Of a stretch of 64,000 nt of DNA, positions 47,521-57,821 are shown piece by piece. Source of the DNA: Topomyia yanbarensis (taxonomy: Eukaryota; Arthropoda; Insecta; Diptera; Culicidae). Within the stretch, counting starts at the first letter, position 1. Each line of letters begins with the position of its first letter. The notes beneath the pieces were generated by a model. That model was not told the origin of the DNA and searched no databases. It saw nothing but the letters and a program-made list of their open reading frames with translations. The DNA lies in NCBI RefSeq assembly GCF_030247195.1, contig NC_080671.1:427242539-427306538 (forward strand). The letters run 5' to 3'. The position numbers were made by a program, and so were the translations under genes.

Positions 47521-48890
47521 TATTTATTTATTTATTTTCGTCAAGCATATGTAGACTACATGGAATGGTTTTACAATATTTACTTATATACTACACATTA
47601 TTTCTACGGTTTAGTTTAGATTTGATTTGTTTTCTAGACATGGAAAGGTCAATTATTACACAATTTTCATTATAATGACGCATCATTCTATTGATGGGGC
47701 TATTTTTAGCATAGTTTGTCCTAAAAGATTGTTCTTGGAATAGTTTACGAGTTCTTAGTTGTCGGCTAGGTACATAAAATTTTACTTGCGAAAGTAATGA
47801 TGCGGATTGTACACGTTGAGAAATAATGTCGTTGATAAAGCAAAGCATGGCAAATTCGCGGCGTTCTTTGAGTGTTTGTATATTAATGAGCATGCAACGT
47901 GCTTTATACGATGGAAGAGGAAATGTCGTCCAGTTTAGTTTATGAAGTGCGTACAAAATAAATTGTTTTTGGACTAATTCAATGCGTTCTTCGTACAGGA
48001 CAGTGTATGGGTTCCATACTATGCTGCAATATTCCAAAATTGGCCTGACATATGTATTGTATAATGATTTTATTGTGTAAGGGTCTTCAAAATTGTAGGC
48101 GAAACGTTTAATAAAGCCCAGCATACTATTTGCTTTATTTATTATTGTATTATAATAATCCACAAATGTGAGCTTGGAGTCTAAGATTACGCCTAAATCT
48201 CGTACAATTTTGCATTTTTCTACAAGTTGGTTGCCTAAGTGTACGTCTATGGGAACATTTGAAATTTTTCTGCTGAAGGTTATTGAGTTGCATTTCTTTA
48301 CATTAAGTTGGAGTAGACTTTTGCTACACCACATGTGGAATATATTGATTTCGCTTTGGAATATTTCAGTGTCTTTGACATTTCTTATTTCCATGAAAAG
48401 TTTCATGTCATCTGCATATATAAGCATTTTAAGATGTTTGACTATAAAGGTAATGTCATTTACGTACAAAATAAAAAGAAGAGGGCCTAAGTGGGAACCC
48501 TGGGGTACGCCAGAGATCACAGAAATTGGTTCCAAGAGTATATTCTGAAAGCGAACTGTTTGTTGACGTTTCGTTAAATATGATTCGAGCCATTTCAATA
48601 GTTTATTTTCTATGCCATATTTTTGTAGTTTGAAGAGCAATAAAGGTATGTCAATACGGTCGAATGCTTTACTAAAGTCATGGTTGCCATTGTCCCATGC
48701 ATTTACAATAAATGTTACAAATTCCAAAAGGTTTGATGTTATTGAGCGGCCTTTATAAAGCCATGCTGCTTGCTTGTTATTTGATTTTTGATTTGCTGAA
48801 ATATTTTGTCATTTACTAGTTTTTCGAATAATTTTGGAATGCATGGTATAATAGCAATCCCACGATGATTTCCATAGACAGCCGGTCGAA
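47521..48890 (-). mobile_element. CR1-like LINE, 5'-truncated, with TTTA-repeat 3' tail
   Basis: A minus-strand non-LTR retrotransposon covering RT palm to C-terminus. The 5' limit is near 48890, where RT homology (NHRGIAIIPCIPKLFEKLVN) starts abruptly. The 3' end is a short AAAT tandem tail (plus-strand TATTTATTTATTTATTTT at 47521-47537), not poly-A, as known for CR1/T1-type elements. The front part is in a different frame (48739-48969) from the main ORF, with a frameshift near FIKA/GRSITSN (about 48740) and a small deletion just before DFSKAFDR. Confidence 0.85.
47591..48727 (-). CDS. Reverse transcriptase of a CR1-like LINE (378 codons, N-terminally incomplete)
   Basis: RNA-directed DNA polymerase of a LINE, acting at the chromosomal target. 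Residues 18-25 hold motif A (DFSKAFDR), 72-82 motif B (SGVPQGSHLGP), 103-110 the catalytic block (IYADDMKL) and 176-187 RDLGVILDSKLTF-type sequence. Residues 226-240 (YVRPILEYCSIVWNP) and 271-277 (LPSYKAR) are C-terminal blocks typical of CR1/Jockey RTs. Both catalytic Asp pairs remain. The methionine used is internal: the real protein would continue upstream into endonuclease and early RT, of which only a short out-of-frame piece (48739-48887) is left. The loss of about seven codons before motif A and the frameshift make activity unlikely, yet the long open frame suggests recent insertion. A relative is at 59412-62690. Confidence 0.88.
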   Translation of the reverse strand: MEFVTFIVNAWDNGNHDFSKAFDRIDIPLLLFKLQKYGIENKLLKWLESYLTKRQQTVRFQNILLEPISVISGVPQGSHLGPLLFILYVNDITFIVKHLKMLIYADDMKLFMEIRNVKDTEIFQSEINIFHMWCSKSLLQLNVKKCNSITFSRKISNVPIDVHLGNQLVEKCKIVRDLGVILDSKLTFVDYYNTIINKANSMLGFIKRFAYNFEDPYTIKSLYNTYVRPILEYCSIVWNPYTVLYEERIELVQKQFILYALHKLNWTTFPLPSYKARCMLINIQTLKERREFAMLCFINDIISQRVQSASLLSQVKFYVPSRQLRTRKLFQEQSFRTNYAKNSPINRMMRHYNENCVIIDLSMSRKQIKSKLNRRNNV

Positions 48891-50302
48891 TGATCATCGT
48901 TATCCCCAAGCCAACAGCCAGCACACCTAGCGAAGTAGGAGAAAAAGAAGGCCTATCCATCAGAGTCACACGGAATTAAAAAAAAGCAACACAAAACATT
49001 CAACAGTGAACACCAGACAGCTCTAGCGGATACGACATGGACGTACACGAGAGCGACGGAGAGGTCAGACTCAACGATCAATAAGCAGTAGAGGATAAAT
49101 TAATAAACGATTCCACACCAAAAAATAATATTCATATAGCTTAATCAGCGTGACTCCAATATTGTCTTCATGTTAACTTTATGGTGGATAAGGGAAGGGA
49201 TATAATTAGTGGGAGGGAAGGATGCGTCGGGAATCATCTAATTGTAGTATACGGGGTGGATGAAGGGAATGCAGGAGGGAAGTTGGTCTAAGGGGGAGGG
49301 GGGTGGGAGAGAAAAGGAAGAGGGGTTGAGAGGTAGGAGGTGGAGGAGTAGATGGAGGGTTCAACACCGCACTTCATATTATACCATCCATTTGGGACTA
49401 GGCTAGTGAAAATTGGTTCAGTCATCACCGAAGTGACTTTAGATCTGAATATGTCCGGAACCCAGGACTTCCGGAATTATCGATAGTGGACAATATTTTC
49501 CAATAATCATTGATTCGCCATCAGTGATCTAGGCCTGGGAATCGAATTAATTTGATGTTCATTTCAATAGATTTTAAACCTATGAGGTATTCCGATTGTA
49601 CCGGTTCATATGAGAAATTACTATGTGACCGCAATAACCAACCTGTAACTCCGGAACCAAAAGTCAGAACTGAATGAAATTCAATAGCAGTCATTGGGAG
49701 TATTATATCTTTCATTTAAAATCATGTTTGTAAAAATCGGTTTTCTAACCGATTTTTACAAACATGATTTCAAATGAAAGATATAATACTCCCAATGATT
49801 GCTATTGAATTTGCTGGAAAATAGAATGGAAAATAGATGTGACATTAGCTCGGGAACATGACGAGTTCCCCGGGGGCATTAAGATCCGTCATAGATGACC
49901 AATGTGGTCAAAACTATTTTGATTGGCCATCAGTGATCTAGACCCGCAAATCCAAGTAATATTGAACGTATTTGAATATGTATTACATTATTCAGACATC
50001 ATAGGGTTACCAGTTTATATGGAAATTTGCTGTGGGACCGCACTCTTCAGCTCGTAGCTCCGGAACCGAAAGTCTGATCAACTAAAAATTCAGTAGCGTC
50101 TTATGGGAGCGTTATACCGTTCATTTGAAACTAAGTTTGTGCAAATCGGTTAAGCCATCTCTGAGAAAATTGAGTGACATCATTTGTCACACGCATACAT
50201 ACACACATACATACACACAGACATTTTGCGATCTCGACGAACTGAATCGAATGGGATATGACACTCAGCCCTCCGGGTCTCGGTTGGAAAATCGATTTTT
50301 GG
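48891..50302 (-). repeat. GCCTTTCTC-type repeat, inverted, with a local inverted duplication
   Basis: Read on the minus strand: GGCCCGGAGGGCTGAG-like at about 50266 (sequence CTCAGCCCTCCGGGTCTC on plus), the CA/TACA microsatellite at 50190-50222, CATCTCTGAGAAAATTGAGT, CGGAACCGAAAGTC and GACCAATGTGGTC words, down to the G-rich module at 49180-49350. Inside it, 49747-49812 is a backward copy of 49677-49742. The leftmost 48891-49150 is unassigned DNA between this repeat and the LINE. Confidence 0.7.
49677..49812. repeat. 136 bp palindrome (66 bp arms) inside a dispersed repeat
   Basis: Arms 49677-49742 and 49747-49812 are reverse complements with 2 mismatches and a 4 bp loop (TTCT). Left and right parts are both standard words of the GCCTTTCTC repeat (CTTTCATTT..AAATCATGTTTGTAAAAATC), so the repeat was locally duplicated in inverted orientation. 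Confidence 0.9.
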
Positions 50303-50372
50303 AAAAGATTTTTAAAAAGAATGTAAATGACCTTGTGAGTGGAAAGCTTAAAAAGTAAATAAATAAATAAAT
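50303..50372 (+). mobile_element. LINE 3'-end fragment with TAAA tail
   Basis: After the repeat breaks off, about 50 bp of coding-like sequence (NVNDLVSGKLKK, stop) ends in GTAAATAAATAAATAAATG, the same kind of tandem tail as the CR1-like LINEs at 47521 and 59412 but on the plus strand. A very short 5'-truncated insertion is the likely explanation. Confidence 0.5.
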
Positions 50373-51199
50373 GATAGAGGTGGCAAACCCTTTTCTAACC
50401 AGTAGGGTGACCATTGGGGTGGCAGTTATTTTTGCAATGCTGGAGTTTTGAAATTTTTTTAAGGTTGCTAGAGTTTGAACAGACTATGATAGGTTTAAAA
50501 AAACAACAAGAATGAAAGAAAAAAATGTTTTTCGAAACAAAACCCGAAATTTGAGTATTTTATAATACGACATTTTCAGAAACTGCTCTACGAAGATTCA
50601 AAATTTCAATTTTCGATAATTTAAAAAATAATTTTGAATTTTCATATGAAACGTGCGAAAAAAATGCATGAAATCCCCATACAAAACTTCAATCGCTTTG
50701 GCACACGCGTTGTTATAATCCAATTCATGTCAATTTTTTTTGATTCGTTTATTCGTTGTTTTGTTTGGCGATGGACAAAATTCCAACATCGCAAAAATAA
50801 TTACCATCCTAGTGATCAGAGAAACATGACTAAAATAGACCCAACGGAAATCCCAACGGTTCCAAATTATTCTCAATTGTGTTTCAAAATTGCGGAAACT
50901 ACATTTGTATTGATACATACATACATGTTGCCATTGTTAAAGTAAAACATATTTGACATAAAGAACAGCTCATGCAATAAAGAATGGAAAATTGTGTCAT
51001 TTTTCATTTAACTAATATAATTATCTGCTGCTTCCAGAGTTTTCTCCTATATTTTTCAGGAAAACGATAATTTTTGTTACCATCTATGCGAGGGAGAGAT
51101 TTTTCTGTAAAATGGTCCCTAAAATACCCTGTTTACAATAATGTATATTGTCAAGAAAAATGAGTAAAGAAATTCTCACGCATATGGGGTTCTTAACAG
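50373..51199. other. No supportable gene
   Basis: AT-rich. Frame 50634-50945 (103 codons) and its minus shadow 50730-50918 have no recognisable domain. The word AAAGAACAGCTCATG at about 50960 recurs near 23066 and 36057, hinting at a minor dispersed repeat. Confidence 0.4.
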
Positions 51200-52140
51200 A
51201 TTTCCAGGTTACTGAATCGTGAGCCGCCGTTATCCACTTTCCTTGAACGTCTGCCGCACGTGTGTGTCTTCCTCAATTGCACTGAGCCAGCGAGTCCGGA
51301 GTCTACTCCTACGTCGACGACCTTTTCTTTTTTCCTGCTAATCATAACTTTAACTGGACTCTCTTCCAGAATTCGCGCTACATATCAAGCCCTCTGTAGT
51401 CTGCTTGGTACAGCTCTACTGTGTTGCCAAGTATTGAACGCACAATTCTTCTCATACACACCGAGCACTCGATAGACGCTCATGCCCCGTTGTCGTACAA
51501 AGAAACAGAGAGTGTCAACGATTTGTATAGAGGAAGTTTTGTGCTACGGGACTTTAGGTGACTACGCAAACTATGGAAAGTCCTGTTTGCAGTGGCAACA
51601 GACCTTTTTACATCGCGGCTAACATCGTTATATGCCACTAGTGTTCCAAGATATATTAATTCGTATCTTAGCGATTTCTACCACGGAATTAATATCAGCT
51701 ATCTTGTACTTTGCTTTGTCAGAGTTTACAGTCAGTCTGATTCTTGCAGCTTCCCTTTTGAAAGGCACACACACCTCTTCCACTGCTCTGCGATCAACGC
51801 CAATGATATCGATACTGTCCGCAAAGCATGTGATATCTCGTGATGATGGTTCTGTTCTTTTGCGTATAAGATCATCATGTCGCACTTTCGAGTGCTATGT
51901 TAAAAAATAGATTGGAGAGTGCATCGCTCTGCTTCAATCCATCTAATTTGACAAACGACATTTCTGCAGCTATTTTGACTTTTGATTTGGAATCATTCAG
52001 CGTAACACGAATCAGCTAAATTGGAAAGTTGGAAAGTCACATTTTCATCCATAGTTCGTTTCGTTTCACTGAATCGTACGCCGCCTTGAGCACCACAAAT
52101 AGCTGGTGAGTCCGCTAGTTGTACTCCCAAAGTTTATCCA
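51200..52140 (-). pseudogene. RTE/JAM1-like LINE RT pseudogene
   Basis: From about 52100 down, the minus strand reads FVVLKAAYDSVKRNELW (motif A), then LDGLKQSDALSNLFFNIALE (usually LKQGDALSN, motif B). After a frameshift the frame 51885-51628 gives CFADSIDIIGVDRRAVEEVC and FKREAARIRLTVNSDKAKY. The catalytic ADD is ADS here, so the polymerase would be dead even if in frame. Further blocks follow at 51600-51480 (FHSLRSHLKSRSTKLPLYKS) and fade near 51280. In RTE elements this protein does target-primed reverse transcription. Frames 51260-51475 and 51592-51910 on plus are shadows. Confidence 0.8.
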
Positions 52141-53639
52141 GATTTTATCGTAGGATATTATCTGATCCGTCGCTGACTTTTACACTTCCTCTAGCGAGGA
52201 TAGATCCACAGTTTGTCCTTCCTCCTGTCAGCCACTCCTGTAGGTTCTTTCAGCAGAATTAAGAACAATATTCCGTCAAATTCCTTGTAGGATTTTGTTA
52301 TAATCAAAATCCTTAGAAGATTTCATCAGAATCCTGCGAGGCATTTCTCGAGCATCCTGAGAAAGATGGTATCAGAAATCTTAGCAGTATTCCATCAGAG
52401 TCCTGAGTAAGAAGATAACGTCAAATACTAAGGAGCATTCAATCAGAATGTTCAACAGATCCTTAAGAACGGTCAACAATCCTGATAGGGTACCTGAAAC
52501 CGACTCCAGAGGGAACAAATATTTTCAACAAAAGTCGCAGTTTGATGTGTAACGAAAAGTGATAGGTGGCATGCTGGGTCTTTATTAAGTCGTACAATAA
52601 GTGCTTGACCCTTAATATACTGCAAAAAAATACTTTAAATGACAAATGTTCAAATCCAGTTCCAATTGGATTCCCATTCAGCCACGTTTATGTTCGTCCA
52701 AAAAAATATTACTCTTTTATTTTGTGAACGTTTAAAATGACACGATGTCTGCATAGTAAAAAGAGATGTAGTTCTACGTCAAAAGAATTATTCTCACTCC
52801 AGTTTTCATAGAAGAGCTTACTCAAAGTTTATGCTTTCTTCAAAATTTATAGTCAAAGAGGAACCAGTGGTATTATCACTAGCGTCGTCATTCTCTCTCT
52901 CTGCTTTTTGGAGGGATCAAGACCCAAAAAAGCATCCTGCGCAACACAGCATCAACACTCGCCAAAAAAGATCGATCAATGTTAAAAGCCCTCGTGTGAG
53001 CAAGTATTAATTAATATTCGTAAACTTTTTTTCAATTTTCTCATTTCAAAGCAGGTTATGTCCGAAATCTTGGCCTTGAAGCGTCCTTGACCGGGCGTCA
53101 TCAAAAAAGTTAAACCCGACTATATTTATTATCACCTTGGCCTCATGGAGGACACTAGTCTTTTGATTTCCTTTTTGTATTTTTCAAAATGGCAGAAGCT
53201 TTAACAAAAATTCGCATTTTTCATCATTTGCTTGCGGAAAAGAGAAACAAAAAGTTTACAAAAAATAATTTAGAAAGGCTCGGTGTCAGCTTGTGACTAC
53301 ACAAGTACTAAAAGTGTTAAAATGTCTTAACTTTGATAATAGTTCTCTCTACAAAAAGATTGTGAAAACCTTTTACTAAAAGGCTTCAAATAACCAAATC
53401 TACGGCAGCGCCATGCTTAGACGGTACGAAAATCATCTGACCGTCAACTGAAATCCAGGAAGCATGCTATCAATTACAAGTCGATGTCTATGACGTATTA
53501 AGGTCATCAACATCGACTCGTAATTTGAAACCAAATATTGAGATAAATACATATTGAACGAACTTTTCGGATACAACTAAAACAAAAAAATCTGATTTGA
53601 CAAGAATCTTGTAGCTGCAATTTATGGATCCAGGAACTC
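52141..53639. other. No supportable gene
   Basis: At 52310-52470 there are loosely repeated ATCAGAAT..TCCT..AG words, a degenerate minisatellite. The rest is unique-looking AT-rich DNA. Minus frames 52463-52645 and 53488-53724 show no domain. Confidence 0.4.
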
Positions 53640-54190
53640 TACTGACACGGGGGAATCCACTCTCCGCTAGTATCCGAACTGCACATTGAAAATTAAGTAT
53701 TATATTCATGGTACATGAAATCATTCAAGAACACGAGCAAATATGCGAATGGTCACACGGTTACAAAAACGAGCTTATACATGCTAGCACATGCAACATA
53801 CAAAAAACCATGCGATCGAACACGTTACCATACAAACGCTCGTACTCTTCGCGATGATACACAAAGACGAACATGCAATTGCGATCATCCACGCACTACT
53901 ACGTCCAATATTTTGCTAACTCACAAACGCCCCAATGATTTACTAACCGTTGTAATCTGACCAACGCGGTTTTAAGCGCTAACAAATATACGCGATTTTA
54001 TAATCCCTATGCCCGCACATCTGAACCGTATACTCAATATCACAATCAAAATTAGAGCCCGCTACAATTGACCTTAAGCAGTGTTTTATTGAGTGACATT
54101 TCCCGTCTCGTCTGCAATTACAGTGAGTGATTCTGACAGGGAGCCCTTCCGAGAACCCAGCTCTACAGCTCCAGTAGGACAACAACTCTC
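53640..54190. repeat. Partial copy of the satellite-type repeat
   Basis: It shares ATGCGAATGGTCACACGGTTA (split form, about 53740), ATACAAACGCTCG (53829), CGATCATCCACGCAC (about 53882) and the terminal block TTCCCGTCTCGTCTGCAATT (about 54099) to CTCCAGTAGGACAAC (about 54169) with 20040-22240. It has about one unit plus the same right end, so the array is part of a dispersed element with a defined end. Confidence 0.75.
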
Positions 54191-55832
54191 AAAATAAAAA
54201 ATTCGATCATTTTTTGTTTAACAACTTTCTGGGGTACTTTTAAATCATTTCTCAGAAGTAAATTATTTCATTGCATCCACACCGAAAAGTTTATTTTTAC
54301 GGAAAAACAATCCAACAATTTTCCATTAAAACTAATAAAAAAAATCATCTCGTTCTGGTACACTCTATCGATCGGGTTAGGTTCAAGGCATTTTCAACCA
54401 AAATAATAACAAAAAGGTCACTGTTCGATAATGCTGAATCGTGGTCAGGGAAAAAAGAAGCATTTTGTTGAATAACACTCTTATGAATGATGATGATGAT
54501 GATGATGACGAAGACCGACGACGACGACCAAACCGAAGGCTGCTCTGTGTATGAATTTTCGTTCACCAGCATGGTTCCTGCATTGATTGATCGATGCTGG
54601 AAGACCGTGTGTCTCCACCATCCATTGGATTAGGTGAAATCACGTTTCGAAGGCCACGCGCGGCTGTGAACAGTTAATGCACTTTTTCTTTCATCGCCGA
54701 TATTGTTGAGTGCGTTATTATTCGAATATATATGAGGTGTCAGCGTATACCTACCCTGGGTAGGAAATAGGCATCAATCGTTATCGAACTCTCACTCTCT
54801 TTAACGCGTTGTTGTGGTGGCGTTGGCTGACGGGGCCGGTGTCAATTACAGAGGCGCCTTTTGGACTGTTACGTCGTCTTATGTTGTGGTCTTGTTAGGG
54901 TGCACCGAACTGTCAGGGCATTACGCTTCCGATGTTGGATTTCCATTGCCGTTGTAATGGATAGCACCCCCCCACATCGACGTCGCTATCGTCATCGTGG
55001 TGATCTTTCCTGGTGTTGGTCGTTTACAGCAGCTCATAGTTTTGATTGAAATGTGATTATCGGAAGCTTATGCTTCGTCATTTATAGCTCTGATCTTTTA
55101 TGATTGCCATTGTGTAAAGTCCGCTGGTTGAACAATGAAAGTAATTTTGCTTTTCTTTTCTGTCCCTCTTTTCAGGTATGTGTTTCCCCGGAAGATGAAA
55201 GTGGCTTTTCTCATGTGAGGAGTGACAATGTACAGGTTTTAACTATATTGCATCATAATGATTTCTTCTTTCAATGTGTCATAAATTTTCGTTCGTATCT
55301 TTTCATGATTTCATGCATACAACCTGAATTAATCCACCAACCTGCTTCGGGGAAAACCCGTTGCTTTCTTTCTACAAATATCTGGATTTGAGTAAAGTTA
55401 GTTACATTGTGATTTAATAGAAAAAAGTGATGACTACTTTTTTCAAATTTTACATATTCTTTAAATATGGTTATTAAAGTGGTTCGACATGTGCCATTTT
55501 TTAGTACCTTTTGTAGTCCCAAATGACCGTAAATTTTTAGGGCAATCGATCGCTGCTAGGATCGCATTGCGTTTAAAGTTTGAATGGTAGTATGAAAAAC
55601 ACTACTTTCTTCCATCCCCGCAGGTTCAGATCGTTATTTTACTCAAATTGAAAAACTAATCGTATGCAAAGTTTATCCAGAATGTGATTAACGACTTTTC
55701 CGAAAATAGTAGCTTGCTAGGAATTTTTATAAAAATGTAATTACAATTTTAAGGTAAATTAATAAAATGATCGCGGAAATGTATTAATTCTGTTAACATT
55801 GCTAATGTAGCACTAACACTTACGTTTCAATC
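54191..55832. other. Mostly unique-looking DNA with short GAT/GAC repeat
   Basis: A (GAT)n-(GAC)n tract lies at 54487-54530. The part 54530-55050 is less AT-rich and has no TE signature. Frames 54861-55049 and 55104-55391 have no recognisable domain. A candidate for single-copy host DNA, but no exon can be argued. Confidence 0.4.
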
Positions 55833-55840
55833 CTTTATAT

Positions 55841-56025
55841 CAGCGATTCTCAACCTGGGGTCCGCGAATCCCTAGGGTGCCGTGAAGTAGTTACCAGGGG
55901 TACGCGAAGAAAATTATTCATCTCGGATGGAGTTTTTATAACAAACTGAAAATAATATTTGGATAGTACACAAAAAGGATGTTAAGTCGTGGGGTCCGCA
56001 ACAGCCCTGGGGTTGAGAACCGCTG
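55841..56025. mobile_element. 185 bp hAT MITE with 8 bp TSD
   Basis: The ends CAGCGATTCTCAACCTGGGG and, inverted, CAGCGGTTCTCAACCCCAGG are the well-known hAT-type terminus (CAG.GGTTCTCAACC). Subterminal GGGTCCGCGAA and GGGGTCCGCAA words match as well. The flanks CTTTATAT (55833-55840) and CTCTATAT (56026-56033) form a 7/8 target duplication of the length hAT elements make. No coding. Confidence 0.92.
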
Positions 56026-56033
56026 CTCTATAT

Positions 56034-56450
56034 CTTAGAATATGTTCGTCGCAACGACTTGGTCTCTTCGACAGAAATTTTCGTAATGATTTTCTGAATC
56101 ACATGAACCGTTGAAAAGTCAAAAACCAATTCAATTTCCCTTCCGGTGAGATTAAACCACTCTGGTATAATTTATCAAGACACGTAAATAAGCCGTAATT
56201 CGCTCGAAGCTCGATCAGAAAGAATTGTCAGTGTAAGTAGGGGAGAGAACTGGGTTGGAAGCCGGATTTTGTTTTTGGACTAACTTTTGGTAACTTTTTA
56301 CAGAATAAAGATACCGAAGAATCCAACATACCGTTGGAAAGCTGAACATTACTTTTTATCTAAATGTTTTAGTCGAAGCGTACATCTCTGCGGCCAATTA
56401 TTGGAGGATATGATTTTTGACTGTTTCTAAAAAGTGACTGTATAGGGGTT
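56034..56450. other. No gene; possible TA-type element end
   Basis: GTAGGGGAGAGAACTGGGTT at about 56236 resembles the TA-GGGGA starts of the elements at 29356 and 41121, but no inverted partner was found nearby. The rest is AT-rich. Confidence 0.3.
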
Positions 56451-56985
56451 TGTGCATTGGGCTGGAGTCCCAAGGGTTGCAGGTTCGTATCCTACCTCGG
56501 GGGTGATTTTTTCACATATCCTGATAGAATTCGGAGGAAACGAAGTCAAACACTCATAATTGTATGTTGAAATTTTTTGACTGACCAACTAATGTGAAAT
56601 TTAAGCACAATCCGTTCATTCCAGACCGCGTAATTAACGAACTCATGTGGCATCTCTACTAATAAGATGGATAAGGGCTCGTCTTCCCTATTTCGCGCAC
56701 AAATTTGATTAAATTCAATTTGTCGCCGTAGGGAGAAAAACTGCAAATTTTATGATATTTGACAGTTCTGGGTAGAAAATTAAATAGATGAAATGTGTTG
56801 GGTGATAGCTGCGGTTGCGTGTGATCTCGCTTTAGAGGCGAGGTACGGTCATTGTCGCCAATGCGAATATCATGTGTTGTTCCTGGGACGTCATCATAGC
56901 CCAGGAATAGCATAAGGGTTTGTGCATGAGGCCGGAGCCCCAAGGGTTGCAGGTTTGTATCCTGTGTCTGGGGTGATTTTTTCAC
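56451..56985 (+). repeat. Two SINE-like heads in direct orientation
   Basis: At 56451-56515 and 56906-56985 the same about 70 bp module appears: GGGTTTGTGCAT, then GGAGTCCCAAGGGTTGCAGG (GGAGCCCCAAGGGTTGCAGG in the second), TTCGTATCCT (TTTGTATCCT) and GGGGTGATTTTTTCACAT. GCAGGTTCGTATCCT resembles a pol III B box, so a tRNA-related SINE is possible, but no TSD or tail was found. Minus frames 56546-56746 and 56659-56985 are shadows. Confidence 0.55.
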
Positions 56986-57038
56986 ATTATTGCATTCATT
57001 TCACTCACTATTTCGATCTATTTTTGCACCGTTGGATA

Positions 57039-57461
57039 CCCGGATAGAATTTTACAATAGCATTTACCCTACAAACAATCATAAATCAATAAATATTATA
57101 GTTATTACTGTTTCAACATTGTTCGATGCCAAGTTCTCACAATAGATTTACAATATAATTTCATGTAACAATAAATTTCACTGTTCAGCAAAGAACTGAT
57201 ACAGTGCATTCACAGTAAATTTTACTGTTTTCGAGAAAAAAAATGTATGGAGAAAAATTGATTTTTTTAAATGTTAAGATACATAACCACCCCCCTTTTT
57301 CACTGTAAAAGTCTATTTTACACTGAAATTTACTGTAAAAACGTTAAAGTTTATTGTTTTTGTATTGTAGCAAAACACTAAAACTTACTGTAAATTATTG
57401 TAAAATTACTGTACTGTCACAGTGAAAATCATGGTTTTGTTACTGTACATTTCTATTCGGG
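57039..57461. mobile_element. 423 bp TIR element, TA-flanked
   Basis: The ends CCCGGATAGAATTTTACAAT and, inverted, CCCGAATAGAAATGTACAGT are flanked by TA (57037-57038 and 57462-57463). The interior is filled with TTTACTGTAAA-type words in both directions, so transcripts could fold heavily. No coding. It sits immediately beside the left edge of the larger AT-rich repeat. Confidence 0.8.
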
Positions 57462-57821
57462 TACCACACGGATAAAAATTGTTCCAAAAATCGTGACTAA
57501 ATTGTCATGATTGTTGGAGCAATCACGTTTTTAGTTTACGAAAACAAGACCATGAACATAAATAATGTATTTTATAATTATATTCAATTTCCGTCCAGTA
57601 ACGCTTTTATTAGTGGAGATATTCGTTGTTGTTTTATAAAATTCAGTCACGGTTTCCGCCATGTCATTACTAAATCGATTTTCGGTATGTGAACTAGTTA
57701 ACGATTTTACGAACATTTTTTCATAAAATTGAAGGTTGTCTCATGATTTTATTCATAGATTTAGGAACATTACTCAGTGTCCGACTATACGACATGAACT
57801 GATTCATGATTTAACATAGTA

